Shown here in pieces: positions 24,657 through 32,076 of a stretch of 64,000 bases of DNA (the first letter of the stretch is position 1; each line of letters starts with the position of its first letter). The DNA lies in NCBI RefSeq assembly GCF_001306135.1, contig NZ_LGKP01000011.1, positions 62,001 to 126,000 on the forward strand, in the 5' to 3' direction. Position numbers and translations under genes: made by a program. The notes under the pieces were generated by a model, which saw nothing but the letters and a program-made list of their open reading frames with translations, did no database searches and was not told the origin of the DNA. Source of the DNA: Herpetosiphon geysericola. GTDB taxonomy: Bacteria; Chloroflexota; Chloroflexia; Chloroflexales; Herpetosiphonaceae.

Positions 24657-25526
24657 ATGAAATGTACTGATTTATGGAACTGTGTCGTAGTTCCGTTACA
24701 ATTTGCGCCGACCCAACGTGCTCTGGTTGCAGCGATTCTGATTGGAATTCTCTGCTCGGTAGTAGGTGCGTTTGTCGTGCTGCAAGATTTATCGTTTATT
24801 GGTGATGCATTGGCTCATGCCTCGTTTCCTGGCGTGGTGATTGCCTCGATGCTGGGCTGGAATATTGCGCTTGGTGGGGCGATTTTTGGGGTTGCCACAG
24901 CCTTGGGTGTTGGCTGGATCACCCGCCGCTCCAAAGTGAGCCTCGATACCGCAATTGGCGTGTTATTTGCTGGCATGTTTGCACTGGGCATTTTTCTACT
25001 TTCGCGTAACCGTGGCTACAACAAAGAGCTATTTGGCTTGCTGCTCGGCGATATTCTGGCGGTACGCCAAAGCGATCTCTGGACGATCGTTGGGGTTGGT
25101 GGCTTGATTTTGGTGGTGATTGCAGCGCTCTACAAAGAATTGGTGCTGATGACCTTTGATCGCACGGCGGCAGCAGCCCAAGGCTTACCGGTTGGCTTCT
25201 TGCACTATTTGTTGCTCAGCATTATGGCGATCACGGTGGTGGTGGCGATTCAAAGCATCGGGATTGTCTTGGTGGTGGCGATGTTGGTCACGCCTGCGGC
25301 AACTGCTTCGTTGGTGGTGCGCCGTTTTTGGTCGATGATCGTTTGGGGTTCGTTGCAAGGCTTGGTGGCGGCAACAATTGGGATTTACGTTTCGGCCTAT
25401 ATCGATGGCGTGCCAACTGGCTCGTCGATTGTGTTGGCGCATACGGCAATCTTTATTATTGTGTTGTTGCTTGCGCCGCGCAAAAATGCCTTGGCTGGGC
25501 TGTTTCAGCGCAAGGTTGCCGACTAA
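24657..25526 (+). CDS. Metal ABC transporter permease (ZnuB/MntC type)
   Basis: 289 residues from the ATG at 24657. The in-frame start at 24591 would translate the C-rich repeat as a poor Ser/Pro tail and is rejected. About eight membrane helices. Conserved ABC-3 family segments: VVLQDLSFIGDALAHASFPG, RSKVSLDTAIGVLFAGMFALG and QSIGIVLVVAMLVTPAATA. The ribosome site is weak (AAGG about 10 nt upstream). It completes the importer that starts at 22617. Confidence 0.9.
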   Translation: MKCTDLWNCVVVPLQFAPTQRALVAAILIGILCSVVGAFVVLQDLSFIGDALAHASFPGVVIASMLGWNIALGGAIFGVATALGVGWITRRSKVSLDTAIGVLFAGMFALGIFLLSRNRGYNKELFGLLLGDILAVRQSDLWTIVGVGGLILVVIAALYKELVLMTFDRTAAAAQGLPVGFLHYLLLSIMAITVVVAIQSIGIVLVVAMLVTPAATASLVVRRFWSMIVWGSLQGLVAATIGIYVSAYIDGVPTGSSIVLAHTAIFIIVLLLAPRKNALAGLFQRKVAD

Positions 25527-25641
25527 CTAGGCAATATCGTTGCTGAAAACCACATTGGCCTGCTGCTAACAATATTCCATGTTCCACATGCACTGATTCT
25601 TTGGTAGGATACGATCTTACTATCACGCATGAGGACTGCTT

Positions 25642-26769
25642 ATGGCCGATTTAACCTTGAACCACGATCAAATTCTTTTAGGGGATTGTCGTGATGTTCT
25701 TCCATCACTGCCACCAGCCAGCGTTGACCTCATTTTCGCTGACCCGCCCTATAATTTACAATTGCGCGGCGATTTATTGCGCCCCAACATGACGCATGTT
25801 GCTGCGGTTGATGATGCTTGGGATTCGTTTCGTGATTTTTCAGCCTACGATGCGTTTACGCGTGCTTGGTTGCAAGCGTGTCAGCGGGTTTTGAAAGATA
25901 ATGGCACGATGTGGGTTATTGGCAGCTATCATAATATCTATCGCGTTGGTGCAATTCTCCAAGATTTAGGGTTTTGGATATTAAACGATATTGTGTGGAT
26001 TAAGCGCAATCCAATGCCAAATTTTCGTGGTGTGCGCCTAACCAATGCCCATGAAACATTAATTTGGTGTGCTAAATTACCTGGCCAAAAGTATACCTTT
26101 AATTATCATGCCTTACGCCATTTGAATGACGATAAGCAAATGCGCAGCGATTGGGAATTTCCGTTGTGTACGGGCAATGAACGCTTGCGCATCAACGGCA
26201 ATCGCGTACATAGCACCCAAAAACCAGAAGCTTTGCTTTATCGCGTTTTGTTAGCCAGTTCAAATGTCGGCGATGTGGTGCTTGATCCCTTTTTTGGTAC
26301 TGGAACGACCGGCGCGGTGGCCAAACGCTTGGCCCGCCACTACATTGGCATCGAACGTGACCCAAGCTATGTCGAAGCTGCGCGAGGCCGCATTGCGGCG
26401 ATTGACCCACCAACCAACATTGCTGCCCTCGAAGCCTTGCCAAGCAACAAGCGGCGGATTCCCCGGATTCCGTTTGGCAATTTGTTGGAGCATGGTTTGT
26501 TGCAGGCTGGCCAACAACTGTGGTTTAATCGTGATCCAGCCTTGGTTGCAACGCTCTTGGCCGATGCTTCGCTGCGCATGGCCGATGGCACGCGTGGCTC
26601 GATTCATAAACTTGGCACAATGTTGACTGGCCAGCCAAGTTGTAACGGTTGGGAACATTGGTTTTTTCAAGCTGCTGATGGAAGTTTGGCCTCAATCGAT
26701 CTGCTGCGCCAAGCGTTGCGGCAGTTAAGTGAGCAAGCCCCAGATGCTGATGATTACAGTGGTTTATGA
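25642..26769 (+). CDS. ccrM: CcrM-type adenine-N6 DNA methyltransferase (GANTC)
   Basis: 375 residues. Motif IV DPPYNLQLRGDL (34-45), AdoMet motif LDPFFGTGTTGAVA (214-227), plus WVIGSYHNIYRVG, NDIVWIKRNPMPNFRG, NAHETLIW and HSTQKPEALLYRV. These match CcrM of Caulobacter, which methylates the A in GANTC, over the whole length. The C-terminal 100 residues (VPFG-like RIPFGNLLEHGLL, GSIHKLGTML, CNGWEHW) correspond to the RAMA-like domain of CcrM. No restriction endonuclease is encoded nearby, so it is an orphan methylase that may mark cell cycle or gene expression. The start follows GAGGA. It overlaps queG by 4 bp. Confidence 0.93.
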   Translation: MADLTLNHDQILLGDCRDVLPSLPPASVDLIFADPPYNLQLRGDLLRPNMTHVAAVDDAWDSFRDFSAYDAFTRAWLQACQRVLKDNGTMWVIGSYHNIYRVGAILQDLGFWILNDIVWIKRNPMPNFRGVRLTNAHETLIWCAKLPGQKYTFNYHALRHLNDDKQMRSDWEFPLCTGNERLRINGNRVHSTQKPEALLYRVLLASSNVGDVVLDPFFGTGTTGAVAKRLARHYIGIERDPSYVEAARGRIAAIDPPTNIAALEALPSNKRRIPRIPFGNLLEHGLLQAGQQLWFNRDPALVATLLADASLRMADGTRGSIHKLGTMLTGQPSCNGWEHWFFQAADGSLASIDLLRQALRQLSEQAPDADDYSGL

Positions 26770-27908
26770 CGATTAATCTTGCTGCTGCTGTGCGCGCGCA
26801 AGCCGCCAGTTTAGGTTTTAATTTGGTTGGCATCACGCCAGCACGCCCATCGCCAACCTTGGCTGCCTATCAACAATGGGTTGAGGCCGGAATGTATGGC
26901 GAGATGGGCTATTTGGCGCGACCTGATCGCCAAGCGCGACGCCAAGATCTGAATGTGATTGTGCCGAATGTGCGTTCGTTGATTATTGTGGCGCTCGACT
27001 ACCGCACGTTGCCAATTCCCGCCAGCCTGCTTAATGACCCCAGTCGTGGGCGAATTGCGGCCTATGCCTGGGGCATTGATTATCATGATCTGATGACTCC
27101 GCGCTTGCAAGAATTGGCCAACTGGTTGCAAGCCCAAATTCCTGATCCTGTGCAGCAGCGGGTTTATGTGGATACTGGGGCGATTTTAGAGCGTTCGCAT
27201 GCGCAGCAGGCAGGCTTGGGCTTTATTGGCAAAAACACCATGCTAATTAGCCCACGGCGTGGCTCATTTTTCTTTTTGGGCGAAATTCTGACGAGCTACG
27301 AATTTACTGATTACGATCAGCCAGCGCCAACGACGATGTGTGGCTCGTGTAGTCGCTGTTTGCGGGCGTGCCCAACCCAAGCCTTTCCCAAGCCGCATGT
27401 GCTCGATGCGCGGCGCTGCATTTCTTACCTCACAATTGAATATAAAGGCTCGATTCCGCGCGAGTTACGCCCACAAATGGCCAACTGGATTGTTGGCTGT
27501 GATGTGTGCCAAGATGTGTGCCCGTGGCAGCGTTTTGGGGTGCAAAGCCAAGAAGCGGCCTTTTTTCCAATCGATCACGACCGAGCTGCGCCAAGGCTGG
27601 CCAGCCTATTAACCTTGGATGCAGCCAGTTTTAGCGAGCGCTATGGCGAGGCCGCGATTAGTAGGCTTAAGCGTGATCGTTTGGTGCGCAATGCCTGTAT
27701 AGCTGCTGGCAACTGGCGCGACCCTGGTATTTTGCCCTTGCTTGCACCATTGCTGCACGATGCAAGCGGCCTGGTGCGCGAGCATGCCGCGTGGGCGATT
27801 GGCCGTAATTTTGATGATTCAGCCATCACATTATTGCAGCAAGCCCTCCAAACCGAAAGCGAGCCAAGCGTGCGCAGCGAATTGCTACAAAGTTTGCATG
27901 AACGCTAG
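26766..27908 (+). CDS. queG: Epoxyqueuosine reductase QueG
   Basis: Reduces epoxyqueuosine to queuosine in tRNA, using cobalamin and two [4Fe-4S] clusters. 380 residues. The catalytic Asp lies in YVDTGAILERSHAQQAGLG, with GFIGKNTML after it. Cluster ligands are CGSCSRCLRACP and CDVCQDVCP. The C-terminal part has HEAT-like repeats (LLHDASGLVREHAAWAIG). Its ATG overlaps the stop of ccrM (ATGA), so the two are co-translated, though no functional link is known. Confidence 0.95.
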   Translation: MTINLAAAVRAQAASLGFNLVGITPARPSPTLAAYQQWVEAGMYGEMGYLARPDRQARRQDLNVIVPNVRSLIIVALDYRTLPIPASLLNDPSRGRIAAYAWGIDYHDLMTPRLQELANWLQAQIPDPVQQRVYVDTGAILERSHAQQAGLGFIGKNTMLISPRRGSFFFLGEILTSYEFTDYDQPAPTTMCGSCSRCLRACPTQAFPKPHVLDARRCISYLTIEYKGSIPRELRPQMANWIVGCDVCQDVCPWQRFGVQSQEAAFFPIDHDRAAPRLASLLTLDAASFSERYGEAAISRLKRDRLVRNACIAAGNWRDPGILPLLAPLLHDASGLVREHAAWAIGRNFDDSAITLLQQALQTESEPSVRSELLQSLHER

Positions 27909-27910
27909 AA

Positions 27911-27954
27911 CTTTTGCCCCGCCTCAATCAACTATGATCAAGTGGGGGCAAAAG
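27911..27954. terminator. Hairpin between convergent genes
   Basis: CTTTTGCCCC and GGGGCAAAAG form perfect 10-bp arms over a 24-nt loop. It lies between queG and the lipoprotein gene and can serve both. Confidence 0.7.
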
Positions 27955-27968
27955 CTTAAAACCAGTTC

Positions 27969-28523
27969 CTACTCAATGATTGGCTTTAACTCGTAGACCT
28001 GTCGAATCCACTCGGTTTGCTGTTGATCGACAACCCGAATCGTCATTAAGCTATCAGTTGGCGGCAGCAGCGCCCGATCTATTGCAATGCTGCTGATCGA
28101 CATAACTGGACTTGCTTGGGTTAACAATTGGCCTTGGCTTGGTGGATGGTACTCCACGACGACGGTTAGGGTTAGTTGATTGCGTTGAACTTCGTTAATT
28201 TTGACCCAATACCCGCTATGACCATACGCTGAAGTAAAGACGCTCACAATAATGGTGGTCTGCATATCCACAGCTTGAATTGCTTCACGATTGACAAAAG
28301 GCTCTTTATATTTCGGGAGTTCTTCAAGCAAACGTGTTTGCTCATAGTCAGTTTGGGTGAAACGCAGATTTAATACACCTTCTGCATATGGATAATCATC
28401 AAAGCTCCCATGGTTATCATCGAGATCTGCAAGCCGAGTAAATGGCAAGACTTGAACTGGCTGTTGGCTACTACACCCAGCTAGCAAAATGAATAGTAAT
28501 AAAACATCGAACATTTTGTGCAT
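27969..28523 (-). CDS. Small lipoprotein of unknown function
   Basis: 184 residues. Signal peptide with lipobox LLAGC, so a lipid anchor at about Cys17. The remaining domain is beta-rich with no recognised motif (DDYPYAEGVLNLRFTQ, SGYWVKINEVQRNQLTLTVV). The ATG follows AAGGAAG. The gene stands alone between a convergent queG and a divergent membrane protein gene. Function unknown. Confidence 0.75.
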   Translation of the reverse strand: MHKMFDVLLLFILLAGCSSQQPVQVLPFTRLADLDDNHGSFDDYPYAEGVLNLRFTQTDYEQTRLLEELPKYKEPFVNREAIQAVDMQTTIIVSVFTSAYGHSGYWVKINEVQRNQLTLTVVVEYHPPSQGQLLTQASPVMSISSIAIDRALLPPTDSLMTIRVVDQQQTEWIRQVYELKPIIE

Positions 28524-28790
28524 AGCTACTTCCTTCGACCATGAAGATTCAAATGAAACCTGTTAGGCGATGAGTTGATACCACGAGTGTAGCAAGCAGC
28601 AGTTGCAGCAACGTGCAGAAAGAGTGCACGATTGCAGCAGATTGGCAGCAGCAAACGTATCGATGATCTTGGTTGGCAGAATGACGATTAGATGAGCATC
28701 CGGTTGCGAGCGAAGCTGTTTGCTAGACGTTGCCCTGCGAATCTGCTATCATCCATGGGCTTTTGTTAGCTTGTGGAAGAATGAACAACG

Positions 28791-30254
28791 ATGGAAAAAC
28801 AGCAGACTGAAGGGCTAAAACAGGCTTGGTGGCGGCTTGGCATCGGTGGGTTAATGCTGATCCTGATGCTTGGCTTGATGTGGCCAGCCTTTGAACGTGG
28901 CTTGGCGCGACGGCCAGTCTTGAACTTGCAAACCCCAGATGATGGCCTCGAAGGCACATTATTACATGAAGCCCAACTGATTCGGCGTGATCGCTCGTTG
29001 TATCGCCCGATTGTGGCCGAGGAATTTATTTCCGCCCCATATACCCCGTTACACCCCATGCTGCTTTCGTTTATGCCGTTTGATCCTGAGCGACCATTTA
29101 CTGCAGGGCGTTGGGTTTCGCTGCTTTCAATGTTGGCGATTGGCCTGATTATTAGCCTGTTTGTGGCCAGCAATACCCGCTATTGGTTGCTTGGCTTGGC
29201 GCTTGGCGCGTGTTGGTTGGCCTTTCCGCCTGCCCAACTCTGGGCGTTGCGGCTCAAGCCCGATTTATTTGCTTTGAGCTTTAGTGCGCTCGGGCTGCTG
29301 TTGGCAAGCTGGCGCGAAGGGCGCTGGTTTGGCTGGGCGGCAGTTTGTTTTGGCTTGGCATTTTTGGCCAAACAAACCTTAGCGATTGCTCCGCTGGCGG
29401 TTGGTCTGAATTTACTGCTGCACGATTGGCGCAAAGCACTGAAGTTTGGCACACTGGCGATTGTAGCTGCTGGCCTGCCCTATTTAGCCTTGGATCTTGT
29501 GACCGATGGTTGGGCAACACGCCACATTTGGGGCTTACACCGCTCAGAGTGGTGGAGCTTTGACCTAATGTGGAAGTATGTGCGCTTGCTTGGCTGGTCG
29601 TTGCCATTGTTGGGGTTGGCGCTGGTTGGTTTGGCCTTGCAGTGGCGCAATTTTGCGATGCGCCAAGCAGGGCTGTATGCAGTGCTTGCGCCAATTTCGC
29701 TGTATGGAGCTGGTGAAATTGGCGCACATCATAATCATCTTTTAGAGACTATGCTTGCTTGGACTTTGGCTGGAGGACTGGCGTTGGGCTTGTTGCTGGA
29801 GCTTGGCTTGAGCAAACGTGGCTGGTGGCATGCGCTGACGGTTGCCACGCTGAGTGCAGGCTTAGTGCAAGGCTGGTTATTGCGCCAAACGCCAAGTTGG
29901 TATGGTGGCGAGTTTGCGATTCTCGATTTAGAACGTTTTGTGCCCTATATTCAATCCAAGCCTGGTGATGTGTTGCTTGATAACCCTGGCTTGGCGCTTG
30001 CGGCTGGTAAACCGCTGATTTTTGATGATCCATCGACGATGGGGCCAGCGATTGAGAGCGGTGTGTGGCCCGCCCATGGTCTGTTTGAGAGCATCAGGCA
30101 ACGGCGCTGGAGCCTAATCATGTTACCCTTCAACGTGCAAACTGATCAGATTGATGTAACTGGACGCTGGACTGAAGAAACAATTCGTTTGATTGATCAA
30201 TATTATCAGCTTGAATTTGCGGATACAGTGTTTACCTATGTGCCAAAACCCTAA
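28791..30254 (+). CDS. Polytopic membrane protein, GT-C glycosyltransferase-like
   Basis: 487 residues with about ten membrane helices. The first extracytoplasmic loop has LNLQTPDDGLEGTLLHEAQ. An acidic residue pair early in this loop is the hallmark of lipid-sugar-dependent GT-C enzymes such as ArnT and PMT. LRLKPDLFALSFSALGLLLA and LAKQTLAIAPLAVG resemble the DUF2029/PMT region. The soluble C-terminal 110 residues (YIQSKPGDVLLDNPG and onward) are also typical. It could glycosylate surface proteins or lipids; substrate unknown. It is monocistronic, with its own terminator. Confidence 0.7.
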   Translation: MEKQQTEGLKQAWWRLGIGGLMLILMLGLMWPAFERGLARRPVLNLQTPDDGLEGTLLHEAQLIRRDRSLYRPIVAEEFISAPYTPLHPMLLSFMPFDPERPFTAGRWVSLLSMLAIGLIISLFVASNTRYWLLGLALGACWLAFPPAQLWALRLKPDLFALSFSALGLLLASWREGRWFGWAAVCFGLAFLAKQTLAIAPLAVGLNLLLHDWRKALKFGTLAIVAAGLPYLALDLVTDGWATRHIWGLHRSEWWSFDLMWKYVRLLGWSLPLLGLALVGLALQWRNFAMRQAGLYAVLAPISLYGAGEIGAHHNHLLETMLAWTLAGGLALGLLLELGLSKRGWWHALTVATLSAGLVQGWLLRQTPSWYGGEFAILDLERFVPYIQSKPGDVLLDNPGLALAAGKPLIFDDPSTMGPAIESGVWPAHGLFESIRQRRWSLIMLPFNVQTDQIDVTGRWTEETIRLIDQYYQLEFADTVFTYVPKP

Positions 30255-30261
30255 AAGGCGA

Positions 30262-30299
30262 TTGCCAGCACCCCCTCCGAGATGCTGGCAACCCTTTTT
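30262..30299 (+). terminator. Terminator after the GT-C-like gene
   Basis: TTGCCAGCA, a 12-nt loop and TGCTGGCAA are followed by CCCTTTTTG. Confidence 0.85.
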
Positions 30300-30884
30300 G
30301 CATTCATCAAAACACTCTAACCAAAAAGACCCGCGGATACGGTTCGACAGCTTCAAAGCTGCACAAATACCTAATTGTTATGCCTAATTCAAGCGGCTGC
30401 CTGCCGAGGAGACCCTCGCAGGGGCTGGGCTTGTTAGCGTTCCTAGCGGTTGACCTTAAAATTACGGTTATGTCACATCACGCCAGGATGATAACAATGC
30501 TTCAAATTGATAACCGAGCAGCAGATGGGAATTCGTCGGTGATCAGTCACCACCAGCCCGATCCATGTGCATGTCTTCGTGCGTTTCCCCATAGCGCTGA
30601 TATGCTAGTTGCTAGTTTCGACGCACCACCGACTATTTCCATAGGCCAATCCTACAGTCGATAGCGGTGATCAATTTGGGGTTTGGTTGATTTGTTCAGG
30701 TGCTGTTCCCGCTGAACCGTATCCATACGGGCTACGCTGTTAATATACTTGGCTGGCCAGTTAACTACAAGCGCTTCATCGCTGTTTTACGATGAAGCGC
30801 TGAAAAGGGCAATTTTGGGCTTGCTAGCGGTTCGCTTAGTTCAGTTGTGTCAACAATTAATAACGCAAAAATACCTAGGGTCAA
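30300..30884. other. Gene-free stretch without recognised content
   Basis: About 585 bp with no supported reading frame and no ribosome site before any ORF; a 94-codon frame at 30380 has no recognisable protein features. It holds a 12-bp-arm hairpin (30770-30801). The word ATACCTAGG occurs at its end and again inside the kinase gene. It may be decayed sequence. Confidence 0.5.
30770..30801. repeat. Strong hairpin downstream of the kinase gene
   Basis: AGCGCTTCATCG, an 8-nt loop and CGATGAAGCGCT, perfectly paired over 12 bp. No T run follows on either strand. It may be a 3' end-stabilising or terminating structure for the minus-strand kinase cluster, or a dispersed palindrome. Confidence 0.6.
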
Positions 30885-31988
30885 TTATTGAAAAAAGAAA
30901 AAAATACCTAGGACTAAAAAGAAAGTTACAACTGCAATCAAGACGAACTGAATGGTAGTGGTGAATTTTGCCCTTGCTGAGCTTGCAAAATTGCTGCTTG
31001 CTTGGAGGCCGAAGGTTGGCGCTGCTGTGCTTGGCCGATTGATATCGACTGGGCGGGCTTTTGGTGCGCGCTGTTGCGGCTGGGTAAACTGATCGACGAA
31101 TAGATCTTCTGATGGTGCTGGTAAGGGAATTGTGAATTCGCTTGGGATGCGCCGTTGGAGTGCATGTTGCAGCTGGCTCACAAACTCGCCAACTGATTCT
31201 TGGCGTTGCTCAGGTCGTTTGGCTAAGGCGCGTTCGATGACTTGGGCGACTGCTGGTGAGATATTGGGCACAACCTCTTGCAGCGGTGGAATGCGCTCTT
31301 GCAAAATTTTTTGCACCAGCTGTGGCGAGGCAGTATCCGTGCCAAATGGCCGCGAATTAGTGAGAGTTTCGTAGAGCACCAAGGCCAGCGAATAGAGATC
31401 CGAGCGCGGCGAAGCTGGCACTTCCTGCATAATCTCAGGTGCCATATAGGCGATTGTGCCGGTTACATTGCCGGTTTTGGTGAGCCGAATATACTGCGCC
31501 GTGCTGGCAATGCCAAAATCGGCTAAAACTGCTTGGCCATTGCTGCGAAAAAGAATATTACTCGGTTTGATATCGCGGTGAATAATGCCTTTGCTATGAG
31601 CATATTCCAAGGCATAGCCAATATCAATCCCGATTTTAATCACATCTTCGACGGCAAGCGAGCTGGCGATCATGCGCTCTAATAACGAACCATCGTCAAT
31701 ATATTCGAGCGCAATAAAATAGACCTCCTCGTCTAGTTTGGGGTGGGGTACTGCACCGGTCTCATACGATTGAACGATATGCGGGTGATGTAAAATCCGC
31801 ACAGCATCTGCTTCGTTGAGAAAGCGGGTTAACAGTTCACCGACATGAACGAGCATCGACGGCAAGACTTTAAAGGCTGTGGTACCGAACTGTGGATGTT
31901 CAGCCTTGTAAACAATTGCCATGCCGCCTTGCCCGATCTGCTCAGCTAGATGATACTCCCCAAGTTGAAGATTACTTAAGTTTTGCAT
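30885..31988 (-). CDS. Ser/Thr protein kinase, tail-anchored
   Basis: 367 residues from the ATG at 31988, which follows AGGTGG; an upstream start adds 8 residues without a site. Hanks-type kinase domain (about 5-270). Gly loop IGQGGMAIVYKA, Lys in TAFKVLP, catalytic HRDIKPSNILF, DFG in LADFGIA, and APEIMQ with SDLYSLALVLYE. A Pro/Ala-rich linker leads to one C-terminal membrane helix (FVLIAVVTFFLVLGIFFFFQ) that ends the chain, so there is no sensor domain outside. It is the last gene of the signalling cluster and may act on partners gathered by the others. Confidence 0.93.
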   Translation of the reverse strand: MQNLSNLQLGEYHLAEQIGQGGMAIVYKAEHPQFGTTAFKVLPSMLVHVGELLTRFLNEADAVRILHHPHIVQSYETGAVPHPKLDEEVYFIALEYIDDGSLLERMIASSLAVEDVIKIGIDIGYALEYAHSKGIIHRDIKPSNILFRSNGQAVLADFGIASTAQYIRLTKTGNVTGTIAYMAPEIMQEVPASPRSDLYSLALVLYETLTNSRPFGTDTASPQLVQKILQERIPPLQEVVPNISPAVAQVIERALAKRPEQRQESVGEFVSQLQHALQRRIPSEFTIPLPAPSEDLFVDQFTQPQQRAPKARPVDINRPSTAAPTFGLQASSNFASSARAKFTTTIQFVLIAVVTFFLVLGIFFFFQ

Positions 31989-32028
31989 AGAGGGCCACCT
32001 AATGCTAAACATTGATTGTGATCATAGA

Positions 32029-32054
32029 CAGAGCGCACTAGCTTGTGCGCTCTG
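32029..32054 (-). terminator. Hairpin between the two adjacent kinase genes
   Basis: CAGAGCGCAC and GTGCGCTCTG form 10-bp arms over a 6-nt loop, just past the stop of the upstream kinase. No clear T run follows, so termination would be partial. Confidence 0.5.
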
Positions 32055-32076
32055 ATCGCGTGATCTCCGACAAACA

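Noticed and set aside
25642-26769. Methyltransferase as part of a restriction-modification defence system
   Set aside because: The neighbours are queG and a metal importer, and no endonuclease is present. The protein matches orphan CcrM along its full length.
30380-30664. 94-codon ORF in the gene-free stretch
   Set aside because: No ribosome site, no recognisable protein features, and mixed composition; probably a chance frame.
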